Assembly: GCA_965205685.1 (NCBI GenBank)
Contig: OZ242174.1
Location: 620,001-684,000, forward strand
Direction: 5' to 3'
From: WTFY01 sp965205685
GTDB lineage: Bacteria > Pseudomonadota > Gammaproteobacteria > UBA4575
DNA length: 64,000 bases
The position numbers and the translations under genes are program-made. A model generated the notes under the pieces. The model made no database searches and was not told the origin of the DNA. It was given only the letters and a program-made list of their open reading frames with translations. Shown one piece after another: positions 52,017 through 61,052 of this stretch (the first letter of the stretch is position 1; every line of letters starts with the position of its first letter).

Positions 52017-53319
52017 ATGGAAAGCACCCGTTTCCAACTCGCCCCGCAAGGCCGGTGCACCGGCCCGCTGGACCCGCCGGGCGACAAGTCGATTTCGCAC
52101 CGTGCCATCATGCTGGCGTCCCTTGGCACAGGGCACCAGCGAGATCCGCGGGCTTTTGCCCTCCGGGGATTGCTTGGCCACCCTGGAGGCCTTCCGCAAC
52201 ATGGGGGTACAGGTGCACTGGCTGGCACCGGACCGGCTCCGGGTACACGGTGTCGGTCTGCATGGTCTGCAGGCACCCGACGGCATACTGGACATGGGAA
52301 ATTCGGGTACGGCGATGCGGCTTCTGGGCGGTATCCTGTGTGCCCAGACATTTTCCAGCACCCTGAGCGGCGATGCCTCGCTCAATGCCCGCCCCATGCA
52401 GCGCATTGCTGACCCCTTACAGGCCATGGGCGCGGACATCACCCTGAGTTCGGCCGGTACCGCACCTCTTGAGATCCGGCCGTGCAAGACCCTGGATGCC
52501 ATCGACTATGTCCTGCCGGTAGCCAGTGCCCAGGTGAAGTCGTGCCTGCTGCTGGCCGGGCTCTATGCCGAGGGCCGCACCTGCATCACTGAACCTGTGC
52601 GTTGCCGCGACCACACCGAGAACATGCTGCGCACCTTCTCCTGTGCGATCGAGCGCGAAGACCACCGGGTGTGCCTGCAGGGGGGAGGCGAGCTCGCGGC
52701 CACGGAAATCGAAATTCCTGGCGACCTGTCCTCGGCGGCCTTTTTCATCGTCGGTGCCCTGATCTCGCAGGACTCACAACTGACGGTCAAGAACGTAGGC
52801 ATCAATCCGACCCGCACAGGGGCGCTGGAGATCCTGCGCCAGATGGGCGCGAAGATTGATATCAACAATGAAAGAAACTATGGTGAGGAGCCCGTGGCCG
52901 ATCTCGTCGTAACCAGCAGTTCCTTGCACGGAATCGACATCCCGCAGAACCTGGTGGTCGATGCCATTGATGAATTTCCCATCCTGTTCATTGCTGCAGC
53001 CTGTGCGACGGGCACCACGCAACTGAACGGTGCAGAGGAGTTGCGCACCAAGGAATCCGACCGGATCCGCACCATGGTGTCCGGTTTGCAATCCCTCGGC
53101 ATCCGTGCCGAGGAAAGAGTGGACGGGGTGGTGATCACCGGAGGCGAGTTTGGCGCAGGGACGGTGGACAGTGGCGGCGATCATCGAGTGGCGATGGCCT
53201 TTGCCATGGCTTCCTTGGCAGCCTCGGGCACGATCACGGTCACGGATACCGGGGCCGTGGCCACATCCTTTCCCGGCTTTGTGGATTCAGCCACGCAGCT
53301 GGGTCTCTTGTTTGAATGA
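52017..53319 (+). pseudogene. aroA: 3-phosphoshikimate 1-carboxyvinyltransferase (EPSP synthase), frameshifted as sequenced
   Basis: The N-terminus STRFQLAPQGRCTGPLDPPG followed by DKSISHRAIMLASL is read from ATG 52017 (or GTG 52011). Within a CCC run at 52120-52122 the homology moves to the other frame, which continues LAQGTSEIRGLLPSGDCLATLEAFR and stays open to the TGA at 53317. Removing one C joins the two into a full-length protein of about 433 residues. Later motifs are intact: GNSGTAMRLLGG, CLLLAGLYAEG, LRTKESDRI and GGDHRVAMAFAMA. Aromatic synthesis genes on both sides are intact, so a sequence error is as likely as a real mutation. Confidence 0.87.
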
Positions 53320-54011
53320 GTGTACAGGTAATGCCAGAGACAAACATTCCAGTAGTGACTATCGACGGGCCTGCCGGCTCGGGCAAGGGGACCATCGCCG
53401 TCAAGCTGGCGCAACAACTGGGCTACCATTATCTTGGCAGTGGCAGCCTGTACCGTATTCTGGCCCACTATCGGCTGAAGCATCTGTCCGGGACGGACGA
53501 CCTCCAGGAGTTACTCAAGCACTGTGAAACCCTGCGCATTGTTTTCCAGCCCCAGGGGGATGAAGGGGACGTGCAGGTACTGGTCAATGAGGAGGACGTA
53601 TCGGATGAGCTGCGTACCGAGGAATGTGGCGGGGAAGCCTCCCGGCTTGCGGTGCGCCCTGAGGTGCGCGAGGCGCTGCTGAAGAAGCAGCTCAGCTTTC
53701 GCAAGGCGCCCGGGCTGGTCGCGGAAGGCCGCGATATGGGCACGGTGGTCTTCCCGGATGCACCGCACAAGATATACCTGACGGCCAGTGCCGAAGAGCG
53801 TGCACACAGGCGACAGAAACAGTTGAGGAAACAAGGGATTAGTGCTAGTCTTGACCGTCTTTTGGCAGAGATCAAGACGCGCGATACCCTTGATAAGCAG
53901 CGTCCCATCTCGCCACTGAGACCGGCCGCCGATGCGGTCAGGGTGGATTCAACCGATTTATCGATCCTGCAGGTAGTGGAGCGTATCGCTGCACTGGTAC
54001 AGCAAGGATAA
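53316..54011 (+). CDS. cmk: cytidylate kinase
   Basis: A 231-residue NMP kinase phosphorylating CMP and dCMP. The P-loop is TIDGPAGSGKGTIAVKLA; YHYLGSGSLYRILAHY binds CMP (family usually DTGAMYR, so the Asp and Thr are changed to Gly and Ser here); VAEGRDMGTVVFPDA and the lid region RAHRRQKQLRKQG also fit. The start at 53316 overlaps the aroA stop (ATGA); ATG 53331 is an alternative. The order aroA-cmk-rpsA-ihfB is conserved. Confidence 0.93.
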   Translation: MSVQVMPETNIPVVTIDGPAGSGKGTIAVKLAQQLGYHYLGSGSLYRILAHYRLKHLSGTDDLQELLKHCETLRIVFQPQGDEGDVQVLVNEEDVSDELRTEECGGEASRLAVRPEVREALLKKQLSFRKAPGLVAEGRDMGTVVFPDAPHKIYLTASAEERAHRRQKQLRKQGISASLDRLLAEIKTRDTLDKQRPISPLRPAADAVRVDSTDLSILQVVERIAALVQQG

Positions 54012-54041
54012 ATTTGCATACAAGGAAACGACAGTAGTTTT

Positions 54042-55733
54042 ATGGCCGAGAGTTTTGCCCAGCTTCTGGAAGAGAGCGAAGACAACATCAATACCCAGCC
54101 CGGGACCATCATCAACGGTACGGTCGTCGACATCGGCAAGGATGCCGTGGTCGTCAACGCCGGACTCAAGTCCGAGGGCATGATCCCAATCGAACAGTTC
54201 CAGATGGACAATGGCCAGCTGGAAGTGGAAGTCGGCGACGAAGTCGAGGTCGCCCTGGATGCCCTGGAAGACGGCTACGGGGAAACCAAGCTCTCGCGCG
54301 AGAAGGCGCGAAGGGCTAGGGCCTGGACCGAGCTCGAGCGTATCCACGAAGCGGGTGAGACGGTCACCGGCATCATCACCGGCAAGGTCAAGGGCGGATT
54401 CACGGTGGAGCTTCGTGATCTCCGCGCATTCCTGCCAAGCTCGCTGGTCGACATACGCCCGGTGCGTGACACCACCTACCTCGAAGGCCGGGAACTGGAA
54501 TTCAAACTCGTCAAGATTGACACCAAGCGCAACAACATCGTGGTCTCGCGCCGTGCCGTGGTTGAGTCGGAGTACAGCGTCGAGCGCGAAGAGCTGATCA
54601 ACACCCTGAAAGAGGGTGCAGTGGTCAAGGGCATCGTCAAGAACCTGACCGACTACGGGGCGTTCCTGGACCTCGGCGGTGTGGACGGTTTGCTGCACAT
54701 CACCGACATGGCCTGGAAGCGGGTCAAGCATCCCAGTGAGATCGTATCCATTGGCGATGAGATCAATGTGCGGGTGCTGAAGTTCGACAAGGAAAAAACC
54801 CGTGTGTCGCTGGGCCTGAAACAGCTCAACGACGATCCCTGGGGCGGCATCGAGCGCCGTTACCCCGAGGGCACCCGGGTGTTCGGCAAGGTCACCAATA
54901 TTGCTGATTACGGCTGCTTCGTAGAAATTGAGGAGGGCATTGAGGGTCTGGCCCATGTCTCCGAGATGGACTGGACCAACAAGAACGTGAGCCCGTCGAA
55001 GATTGCCTCGCTCGGCGATGAGGTCGAGGTCATGATCCTCGACATCGACAAGGAGCGCCGCAGGATTTCGCTTGGCATGAAGCAGTGCCAGCCCAACCCC
55101 TGGGAGGACTTTGCCAGCAAGCACAGCCGTGGCAGCGAGGCCACCGGGATGATCAAGTCGATCACGGATTTCGGAATTTTTGTGGGCCTGGAAGGCGGCA
55201 TCGACGGACTGGTGCACCTGTCGGACCTGTCGTGGAACCAGCCCGGTGAAGAGGCGGTGCGCGCCTACAAGAAAGGCGACGAACTGCGTGCCATGGTGCT
55301 GTCGGTGGATGCCGAGCGCGAACGCATTTCGCTGGGGGTCAAGCAACTGGTGCAGAATCCGTTTTCTGCCTGGATCGCGGAAAACCCCAAGGGCAGCATC
55401 GTCAAGGGCACGGTCAGCAAGCTGGATGCCAAGGCGGCCACCATCTCGCTTGCGGAAGGGGTTGAAGGCATGCTGAAGGCCTCGGAGATCGCCCGTGACC
55501 GCATCGAGGACATCCACACGGTCCTCAAGGAAGGTCAGGAGATCGAGGCCAAGTTTACCGGGGTAGACAAGAAATCCAGGATGGTCACGCTTTCGATCAA
55601 GGCCAAGGAATCTCAGGAAGAGGCGGAAGCGGTTCAGGACTACAGCAGCAACGAGTCGGCTGCAACCAACCTGGGCGACATACTGAAGGAATCGATCGAG
55701 GAAAATAAGGACAGTTCCAAGGAATCAGAATAA
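54042..55733 (+). CDS. rpsA: 30S ribosomal protein bS1
   Basis: A 563-residue protein with six S1 (OB-fold) repeats; repeats 3-6 share blocks such as GIVKNLTDYGAFLDLGGVDGLLHITDM, GKVTNIADYGCFVEIEEGIEGL (each in pieces) and RISLGMKQ or RVSLGLKQ ends. Repeats 1-2 bind the ribosome; the others bind mRNA. The length is that of gammaproteobacterial S1 (557 in E. coli). AAGGAAACGACAG precedes the ATG. ihfB starts 20 bases after its stop. Confidence 0.97.
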   Translation: MAESFAQLLEESEDNINTQPGTIINGTVVDIGKDAVVVNAGLKSEGMIPIEQFQMDNGQLEVEVGDEVEVALDALEDGYGETKLSREKARRARAWTELERIHEAGETVTGIITGKVKGGFTVELRDLRAFLPSSLVDIRPVRDTTYLEGRELEFKLVKIDTKRNNIVVSRRAVVESEYSVEREELINTLKEGAVVKGIVKNLTDYGAFLDLGGVDGLLHITDMAWKRVKHPSEIVSIGDEINVRVLKFDKEKTRVSLGLKQLNDDPWGGIERRYPEGTRVFGKVTNIADYGCFVEIEEGIEGLAHVSEMDWTNKNVSPSKIASLGDEVEVMILDIDKERRRISLGMKQCQPNPWEDFASKHSRGSEATGMIKSITDFGIFVGLEGGIDGLVHLSDLSWNQPGEEAVRAYKKGDELRAMVLSVDAERERISLGVKQLVQNPFSAWIAENPKGSIVKGTVSKLDAKAATISLAEGVEGMLKASEIARDRIEDIHTVLKEGQEIEAKFTGVDKKSRMVTLSIKAKESQEEAEAVQDYSSNESAATNLGDILKESIEENKDSSKESE

Positions 55734-55753
55734 TAATCAAGCAGGAGAGTGTC

Positions 55754-56074
55754 ATGGGAGCTGGAGATCAGAAAAGCATGATCACGAAATCGGAGCTGAT
55801 CGAAAATATTGCTTCACAGCAAAATCATCTTGCCTACAAGGATATCGAACTCTCGATTAAAAGCCTCCTGGAACAGATGAGTACCTCGCTTGCCCAAGGC
55901 GAGCGCATCGAGGTGCGCGGCTTTGGGAGTTTCTCGTTGCATTTTCGACCGCCCCGCATTGGGCGCAACCCCAAGACCGGGGAAGCCGTCTCCCTGCCGG
56001 GCAAGCATGTGCCCCACTTCAAGCCGGGCAAGGAACTGCGCGAACGCGTGAACCGGTCGCAGACCGACAAATAA
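55754..56074 (+). CDS. ihfB: integration host factor subunit beta
   Basis: A 106-residue HU/IHF-family DNA-bending protein. ITKSELIENIASQQNHL opens the conserved part, GERIEVRGFGSFSLHFRPPRIGRNPKTGE includes the proline that intercalates in DNA, and VPHFKPGKELRERVN ends it. The ATG at 55754 has AGGAG at a good distance; ATG 55778, which would give the usual MITKSE start, is the alternative. The rpsA-ihfB order is standard. Confidence 0.95.
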   Translation: MGAGDQKSMITKSELIENIASQQNHLAYKDIELSIKSLLEQMSTSLAQGERIEVRGFGSFSLHFRPPRIGRNPKTGEAVSLPGKHVPHFKPGKELRERVNRSQTDK

Positions 56075-56201
56075 CCTCGCGGCAACAAAAGCGTTTCATT
56101 CCTGATCCCAGAGTAGCCGTGCAGGGTGGGCCGTCTCAGGCATGACTTGGGCCGACATGAAACGCACACCTTCATCCATTACTGACCAAGAGGCCTGACT
56201 G

Positions 56202-57359
56202 ATGCCGGAACTCTACTGGCTGTTGCTGTTGCTGGCAGGCCTTGCAGGCTGGTACCTGGCCTATATCGTCTATCATCAGAAATCCAAACCGAAAATCCCG
56301 GGCGAGTACCTCAGGGGCCTGAATTACCTGCTCAATGAGCAGCCGGACAAGGCGCTGGAGGTCTTCATTGAGCTGGTAGATGTAGACACCGAGACTGTTG
56401 AGACTCACCTCGCGCTCGGCAACATGTTCCGGCGCCGCGGCGAGGTGGACCGGGCCATCCGTATCCACCAGAACCTGATCGAGCGCCCGGCGCTGTCCTC
56501 CACTCATCGCTCGACCGCACTGCTTGAACTGGCCAAGGACTATCTCAAGGCGGGGCTACTGGACCGGGCCGAATCCCTGTTTACCGATGTGATCCGGATC
56601 GGCTTGCAAAAGCAGGAAGCCTACCCGTTGCTGCTCGGCCTGTATGAGCAGGAAAAGGAGTGGGACAAGGCGATCGAGACCGCCAAGGCACTGGAGCAGG
56701 TCAACAATGAGGACATGAACCCGATGATTGCGCACTATTGCTGCGAGCTGAGCGAGCAGGCGTTCGACCAGGAAAGTGACGAAGGCGAGGCTGCCGGTAA
56801 GTTAGCCAAAAAGGCGCTGTCGTATGACAGGCATTGTGCACGGGCCAATGTTCTGCTTGGCAATTACGCCATGCACGAGAAGGACTACAAGGCCGCCACC
56901 CGGCATTACAAGAGCGTGGCCAAGCAGAGCCCGGAGTACCTGCCGGAAATTTTTGCAAAGCTGCACGAGGCCTTCCTGAGCCAGGATGATGCCGAAGGAT
57001 TCCGACAGTTCCTGCTCAAGGTCAAGGACTCGAAACTGAGCGGAATCGTGATGTCCTCCCTGCTGACCGACCTGGCGGACGGGGAGGTCGGGAAAAATGA
57101 AATCCTTGAGCTGCTGCTGGAAAAACCTGAGCTGTCACTGCTGGAAGTGAACGCATTCCTGAAAAACGTGCCGCTGCAAAACGAGTCCTTCCGCGAGCAG
57201 ATTTCTGATCGCATCCAGATGAGCATCGAGAACTTCGTCAGCCAGCACAACTCGCACCAGTGCACGCAGTGCGGGTTTCATTGCAGGAGGCTCTATTGGC
57301 AGTGTCCGAGCTGCCATTACTGGGGCACGGTGATTCCCGTGGTCCCGGGACTGGACTGA
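56202..57359 (+). CDS. lapB: lipopolysaccharide assembly protein LapB (YciM)
   Basis: A 385-residue protein. An N-terminal membrane helix LYWLLLLLAGLAGWYLAYIV is followed by about nine TPR-type helix pairs and a C-terminal rubredoxin-like metal site with CTQCGF and CPSCHYWG. LapB recruits LpxC to FtsH for proteolysis and so limits lipid A synthesis. In E. coli the small gene lapA lies just upstream; here only 127 bases separate it from ihfB and no LapA-like frame is visible. Confidence 0.95.
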   Translation: MPELYWLLLLLAGLAGWYLAYIVYHQKSKPKIPGEYLRGLNYLLNEQPDKALEVFIELVDVDTETVETHLALGNMFRRRGEVDRAIRIHQNLIERPALSSTHRSTALLELAKDYLKAGLLDRAESLFTDVIRIGLQKQEAYPLLLGLYEQEKEWDKAIETAKALEQVNNEDMNPMIAHYCCELSEQAFDQESDEGEAAGKLAKKALSYDRHCARANVLLGNYAMHEKDYKAATRHYKSVAKQSPEYLPEIFAKLHEAFLSQDDAEGFRQFLLKVKDSKLSGIVMSSLLTDLADGEVGKNEILELLLEKPELSLLEVNAFLKNVPLQNESFREQISDRIQMSIENFVSQHNSHQCTQCGFHCRRLYWQCPSCHYWGTVIPVVPGLD

Positions 57360-57365
57360 TGCCCG

Positions 57366-58364
57366 CTAGAACCGATACTTGACCACGTAGCTCACCGCCC
57401 AGTATTCGACATCGTCGAATTCAAGTGTGCTTCTCCATGGGGTCACCCCATCGGCTTGCACGGGCTCGTGACTGCGGATGAGATCCCAAATGCCGCTATG
57501 GCTGAAATCATCGAACTCGGCCCAGCGTGCCTTGATGCCCATCGAGAGGTTTTCACTCAACGCGTAGTCAAGACCACCCAGCAGTTGAAAGCCGAAAAGC
57601 GTCTCGGAGATCCTCGTATCCCAGTAGCCGAGCGTGCCGGCAGCCGCCGGCGGTTTATCTAGCGGGTAACCCTGTGCAAGTGTTTTGCGTAAAAAGCGAG
57701 CTATGTAATCAAACCGGGTTCGAGCCCAGCCGAAACCCGCACCCAGATAGGGTGTCCAGCGCGAGGAGTTCGGAAAATCATAGTAGGCGTTCACGAAAAG
57801 CTGGTGTGCGTCGAAATTCGATATCCGTTCGGACGGCGGATCGAGTTCGCTGACTTCGTTGTTTTTGCTCGCGAGTGGGGCATTCGATCCGGGGATTCTC
57901 CAGGGCGAGGAATCGCTGCCATCGTAAACCCTGTGTGAGTATTCAAGCTCAATGCGAATTCTGTCCCACACATAGCCCACGCTGATGCCGCCCAGCAACT
58001 CGTTGCCTAGATCAAAAGAATTTGCGGACAAGATTTGCGGCATGTCACTAACATTGCACGCCGGATTCGACAGGTTCACTACCTTGTCATCAGTTGCCGG
58101 ATCGTCATCCCTTAGCAGTTGGTCACACTGCGTAGGGTGGTTGACTCCCGACAAGTCAGAAGACAAGCCCTCAGCGCTTACAAAGCCGAACTCGCCACCT
58201 ACATAAATGCCATTGTCCCTTTCTCGGTCATCTTCTGCCTGTACTGTTCCAGTCATGGCAAGTGAGAACAAACCCAAGATTATGACAAAATGCCAAAGTA
58301 GGGTGAGCAGTGTTGTTTTCACAGTGGTTGTCACTTCCGCCCATTTACTCATGAGCCGAAGCAT
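57366..58364 (-). CDS. outer-membrane beta-barrel protein (porin-like, small)
   Basis: A 332-residue protein with a signal peptide (hydrophobic LLTLLWHFVIILGLFSLAM, cleavage after VQA). Alternating strands such as GIYVGGEFGFVS, GGISVGYVWDRIRIELEYSHR, TPYLGAGFGWART and FGFQLLGGLDYALSENLSMGIKARW fit an 8-stranded OmpA/Opa-type barrel. The C-terminus YVVKYRF ends in Phe, as needed for BAM-dependent insertion. A central region with Cys pairs (QCDQ and PACN) may form a disulfide loop. Function unknown. It converges with lapB, six bases apart. Confidence 0.85.
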   Translation of the reverse strand: MLRLMSKWAEVTTTVKTTLLTLLWHFVIILGLFSLAMTGTVQAEDDRERDNGIYVGGEFGFVSAEGLSSDLSGVNHPTQCDQLLRDDDPATDDKVVNLSNPACNVSDMPQILSANSFDLGNELLGGISVGYVWDRIRIELEYSHRVYDGSDSSPWRIPGSNAPLASKNNEVSELDPPSERISNFDAHQLFVNAYYDFPNSSRWTPYLGAGFGWARTRFDYIARFLRKTLAQGYPLDKPPAAAGTLGYWDTRISETLFGFQLLGGLDYALSENLSMGIKARWAEFDDFSHSGIWDLIRSHEPVQADGVTPWRSTLEFDDVEYWAVSYVVKYRF

Positions 58365-58613
58365 ATCAGAGAGGACGCTATTTTGATGGTTCAGCTTAAA
58401 CCTCCGTCATGAATTTTGTCACATGATCCTCTAATTTGGGGAATGCAAATATGCTCATGCGACCCATTGCCCATGCCGGAGGAGGGATGCATATTCCATT
58501 TCCTCCTAAGCCAATCAAGGCATTTATTTGCGACAATCACCACGCCGACAGCAAATATCGCCAACCCTAAAAACTCGAAACAGTTTGGTGATTTTCTCGT
58601 TCAGTTTGTCTCT

Positions 58614-58883
58614 TCAGCCACAGTGTTTTTCGATAAGACTAGCAACCTCTGCTGCCTTATGACTTACGCGCTCAATGGCTTCTAGGTAGGCTATCATCTG
58701 TGACGGGTTTTTCTCGTGTTCTAGGTTACTCCATAAGTCGGTTATCTTGAACACCAACATGTCTCTTTTCTCGATAGCGTCAACTAAACGTGGACAGTCC
58801 TCGCTTGTTATGGACATGGGTATCTCTTTGGCAATGGCAGTCCCTGTTACTAACATTAGGCAAAAAACTAATATCCTAGTCAT
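58614..58883 (-). CDS. small exported protein of unknown function
   Basis: An 89-residue protein from the ATG at 58883, with a strong GGAGG eight bases upstream. MTRILVFCLMLVTGTAIA is a clear signal peptide, leaving about 70 residues that look helical, with two Cys (EDCPRL and the terminal KHCG) able to form a disulfide. I do not recognise a family. It lies at the left edge of the AT-rich region; the 249 bases between it and the barrel gene hold nothing I can identify. Confidence 0.7.
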   Translation of the reverse strand: MTRILVFCLMLVTGTAIAKEIPMSITSEDCPRLVDAIEKRDMLVFKITDLWSNLEHEKNPSQMIAYLEAIERVSHKAAEVASLIEKHCG

Positions 58884-59080
58884 GGTTTTCCTCCTGTGGC
58901 TTGCAATTGGTCCAACAACACCTTGGAACTTGCATGAGAACTTTAGTGGTAATTTATAGGTCACCTCAATTTTTGTGCCCTTAGACGAAATCGTACAAGT
59001 ATCTGATCATATGGGATTCCCGGGACAGCTCGAGACGTCGACCTAGTGATGCACAGATTGCGTTACGCTTTTCATATTCT

Positions 59081-60010
59081 ATGCCTCTCTTTCATACTTA
59101 CATCATTGTTGACTGGTCAGCAAAATCAGAATTAAGTTCTGCCAAACCTTGTCGAGATGCTATTTGGTGGGCTATAGCACGAGCTAAATCTCGTAATGTA
59201 ATGGTGGAGGTGCCTGAATATGCACGTGGCCGTCACAATGCGATTGAACGCCTTGCTGCTATAGTAACTGCAGAACGAACTGCTAACCGGCGTGTGCTCC
59301 TTGGCTTTGATCTTCCCTTTGGTTTTCCGGCAGGTGTTGCTAAACATCTTACTGGCTCAGCAAATGCACTTAAGCTTTGGGATTGGCTGGACAAGCGCAT
59401 TAAAGACAATAAGGACAATAATAACAATCGATTTGAAGTTGCTGGGGAAATCAATCAAACCTATCCTGGTGTAGGTCCATTCTGGGGGTGTCCAGCGAAG
59501 TCGAAATACCTTGGGATACCTGCCAAAAAATCAAGTCGCACATGCCAGGAGCTTCATCCGCGAGAGTACCGTATTGCAGACCTCCGCGCTGAAGGGGCAA
59601 AGACTGTTTGGCAGTTGTATGGTGCTGGTTCCGTGGGCTCACAGGTTCTTGTAGGATTGCCTGCGATCAAACGTCTGATCTCACATTTGGATATTGGAAA
59701 TCAAGTATCAATTTGGCCCTTTCAGACAGGTTTATGTGTACCAGATGCATCGGTCATCATCGTGGAGATCTACCCTTCATTGATAAGACATAGCATTGAC
59801 AGGAAGAGAAATGAAGATGAGATACTTGATCGTGCCCAAGTCCGTGTGAATGCAGAAGCTTTCGCGAGTTTGGATGCTCAAGGTGATCTAGCGCTGCTTT
59901 TTAAAGGCGACATAAATCTTACTTCTTCCAAGAGACAGGCTATTGAAACAGAGGAAGGCTGGATTCTTGGTCTTGGTTATAAGGACACACTGAACGATCA
60001 TGTATCGTGA
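59081..60010 (+). CDS. DUF429-like RNase H-fold protein (family sometimes annotated as CbiG)
   Basis: A 309-residue protein. YIIVDWSAKS near the N-terminus places an Asp where RNase H-fold nucleases keep a catalytic acid; VLLGFDLPFGFPAGVA, NNRFEVAGEINQ, GPFWGCPAKSKYLG, KTVWQLYGAGSVGSQVLVGLPA and VIIVEIYPSLI are the other conserved blocks. Homologues carry labels such as cobalamin biosynthesis CbiG or molybdopterin protein, but no such pathway is here. Codon use is AT-rich, unlike the core genes, and no Shine-Dalgarno is visible. It may act on nucleic acid; this is inference. Confidence 0.68.
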   Translation: MPLFHTYIIVDWSAKSELSSAKPCRDAIWWAIARAKSRNVMVEVPEYARGRHNAIERLAAIVTAERTANRRVLLGFDLPFGFPAGVAKHLTGSANALKLWDWLDKRIKDNKDNNNNRFEVAGEINQTYPGVGPFWGCPAKSKYLGIPAKKSSRTCQELHPREYRIADLRAEGAKTVWQLYGAGSVGSQVLVGLPAIKRLISHLDIGNQVSIWPFQTGLCVPDASVIIVEIYPSLIRHSIDRKRNEDEILDRAQVRVNAEAFASLDAQGDLALLFKGDINLTSSKRQAIETEEGWILGLGYKDTLNDHVS

Positions 60011-60023
60011 ACCCAATCGTATC

Positions 60024-60044
60024 AACGTCATCGAATTTGACGTT
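60024..60044. repeat. perfect inverted repeat downstream of the DUF429-like gene
   Basis: AACGTCA (60024-60030) and TGACGTT (60038-60044) with a 7-base centre, 14 bases after the stop codon. A T-rich run (60064-60076) lies 20 bases further on, too far for a standard terminator. Its function is unclear. Confidence 0.4.
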
Positions 60045-60217
60045 AGGAGCGCAGTGACCAATGGGTTTTTATTTTTGCACTTTAATGACTAAGAATATTC
60101 TTCTCGCACCGCTGGTCCATGATTATAAGAATCTCTCAATAAATTCAGACTTTTGCTGACAGGGCTGTTAGCGCACCGTATAAATCAATTTTCCAGATAA
60201 AGGCTCTCTCAAAGGGA

Positions 60218-60793
60218 TCAAAGCGAGGCCTGATATTTAGATCCTAATATCTGCTCGATATCCCCTAATTTGGCCTTCTTGAGTATCTCCAACTCCTTGT
60301 ACTTTCTTTTACTATCTCTGTCTAACTGGAAATCTGTACCTTTGTAATCAGCAATAGCTTCCTCTGGGAGTTTATGTTGCATAGCACCAGCGACAACGAG
60401 TGCTAGATACCAGTCGAATGGTCTTAAGTGGGTGTGCTTGGAATTGTAAGTTGCGATATAAGTAAAAGTAGATTGGATAGTACCGGTACTAACCAAGGTC
60501 ACATTGAAATTGTCTTTCTTATCGTATCCTTTGCCAAGACCTTCAGCATCGTCTAATTTTTCGAGATCACATTTCTTTATTGTAAAAACAACGCCGTATT
60601 GAAGTTGGCCCGGCGACTCGAAAAGCGTAGCTTTTCCTGATTTATCCTTTTTACTGAACTTTGAGAAATCCAGAGAATAACCATCAGCAAAAGCTACTCC
60701 AACTGCCTTTGCCGAAGGACATCTGTCAGGTGCAGTCAGCCGCTCTGTCAGCATGTTTGATCCATAAGCAAAATAATTAAAATAGCTGTCCAT
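60218..60793 (-). CDS. gamma-glutamylcyclotransferase-fold protein
   Basis: A 191-residue protein. FAYGSNM at residues 8-14 is the substrate-binding loop of the gamma-glutamylcyclotransferase (GGCT/AIG2-like) fold, and Glu84 in DDAEGLGKGY matches the catalytic glutamate. HTHLRPFDWYLALVVAGA resembles the C-terminal half of GGCT proteins with BtrG-like features. Such enzymes release a gamma-glutamyl group as 5-oxoproline. Low GC content and AT-rich codons mark it as part of the acquired right end. It is convergent with the DUF429-like gene. Confidence 0.82.
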   Translation of the reverse strand: MDSYFNYFAYGSNMLTERLTAPDRCPSAKAVGVAFADGYSLDFSKFSKKDKSGKATLFESPGQLQYGVVFTIKKCDLEKLDDAEGLGKGYDKKDNFNVTLVSTGTIQSTFTYIATYNSKHTHLRPFDWYLALVVAGAMQHKLPEEAIADYKGTDFQLDRDSKRKYKELEILKKAKLGDIEQILGSKYQASL

Positions 60794-61006
60794 TGAGTTG
60801 CCCTCAGTCGGATCGACAGGTGCTTAACGATAAGTTGAGCTACCTCTTTTCCACTTCAGTAATTAATCATGCCAGTTTTATAAACGCCTTCTAAATTATG
60901 GAGAGTCTACCGAACTCACTGTAAGAGAGAGCGACCTTAACGTCTCTGTTATCAGAATTATTTTTTGAACGTTTAATGAACACCTAGTAGCTATAAATCA
61001 AACCCC

Positions 61007-61012
61007 TATAAT
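61007..61012 (+). promoter_or_regulatory. candidate -10 box of the Z1 helicase operon
   Basis: TATAAT 40 bases before the helicase start, in a 259-base AT-rich intergenic region. No good -35 lies 16-18 bases upstream; in such AT-rich sequence chance matches are common. Confidence 0.35.
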
Positions 61013-61052
61013 ACGGGTCTTGAGTGCTCTGTAATACCCAACGTAGGAATCA

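Noticed and set aside
60024..60044. Integron attC-like site suggested by CAAC and GTTAGG flanking an inverted repeat
   Set aside because: The GTTRRRY and RYYYAAC core sites do not fit exactly, the repeat is too short and there is no integrase.
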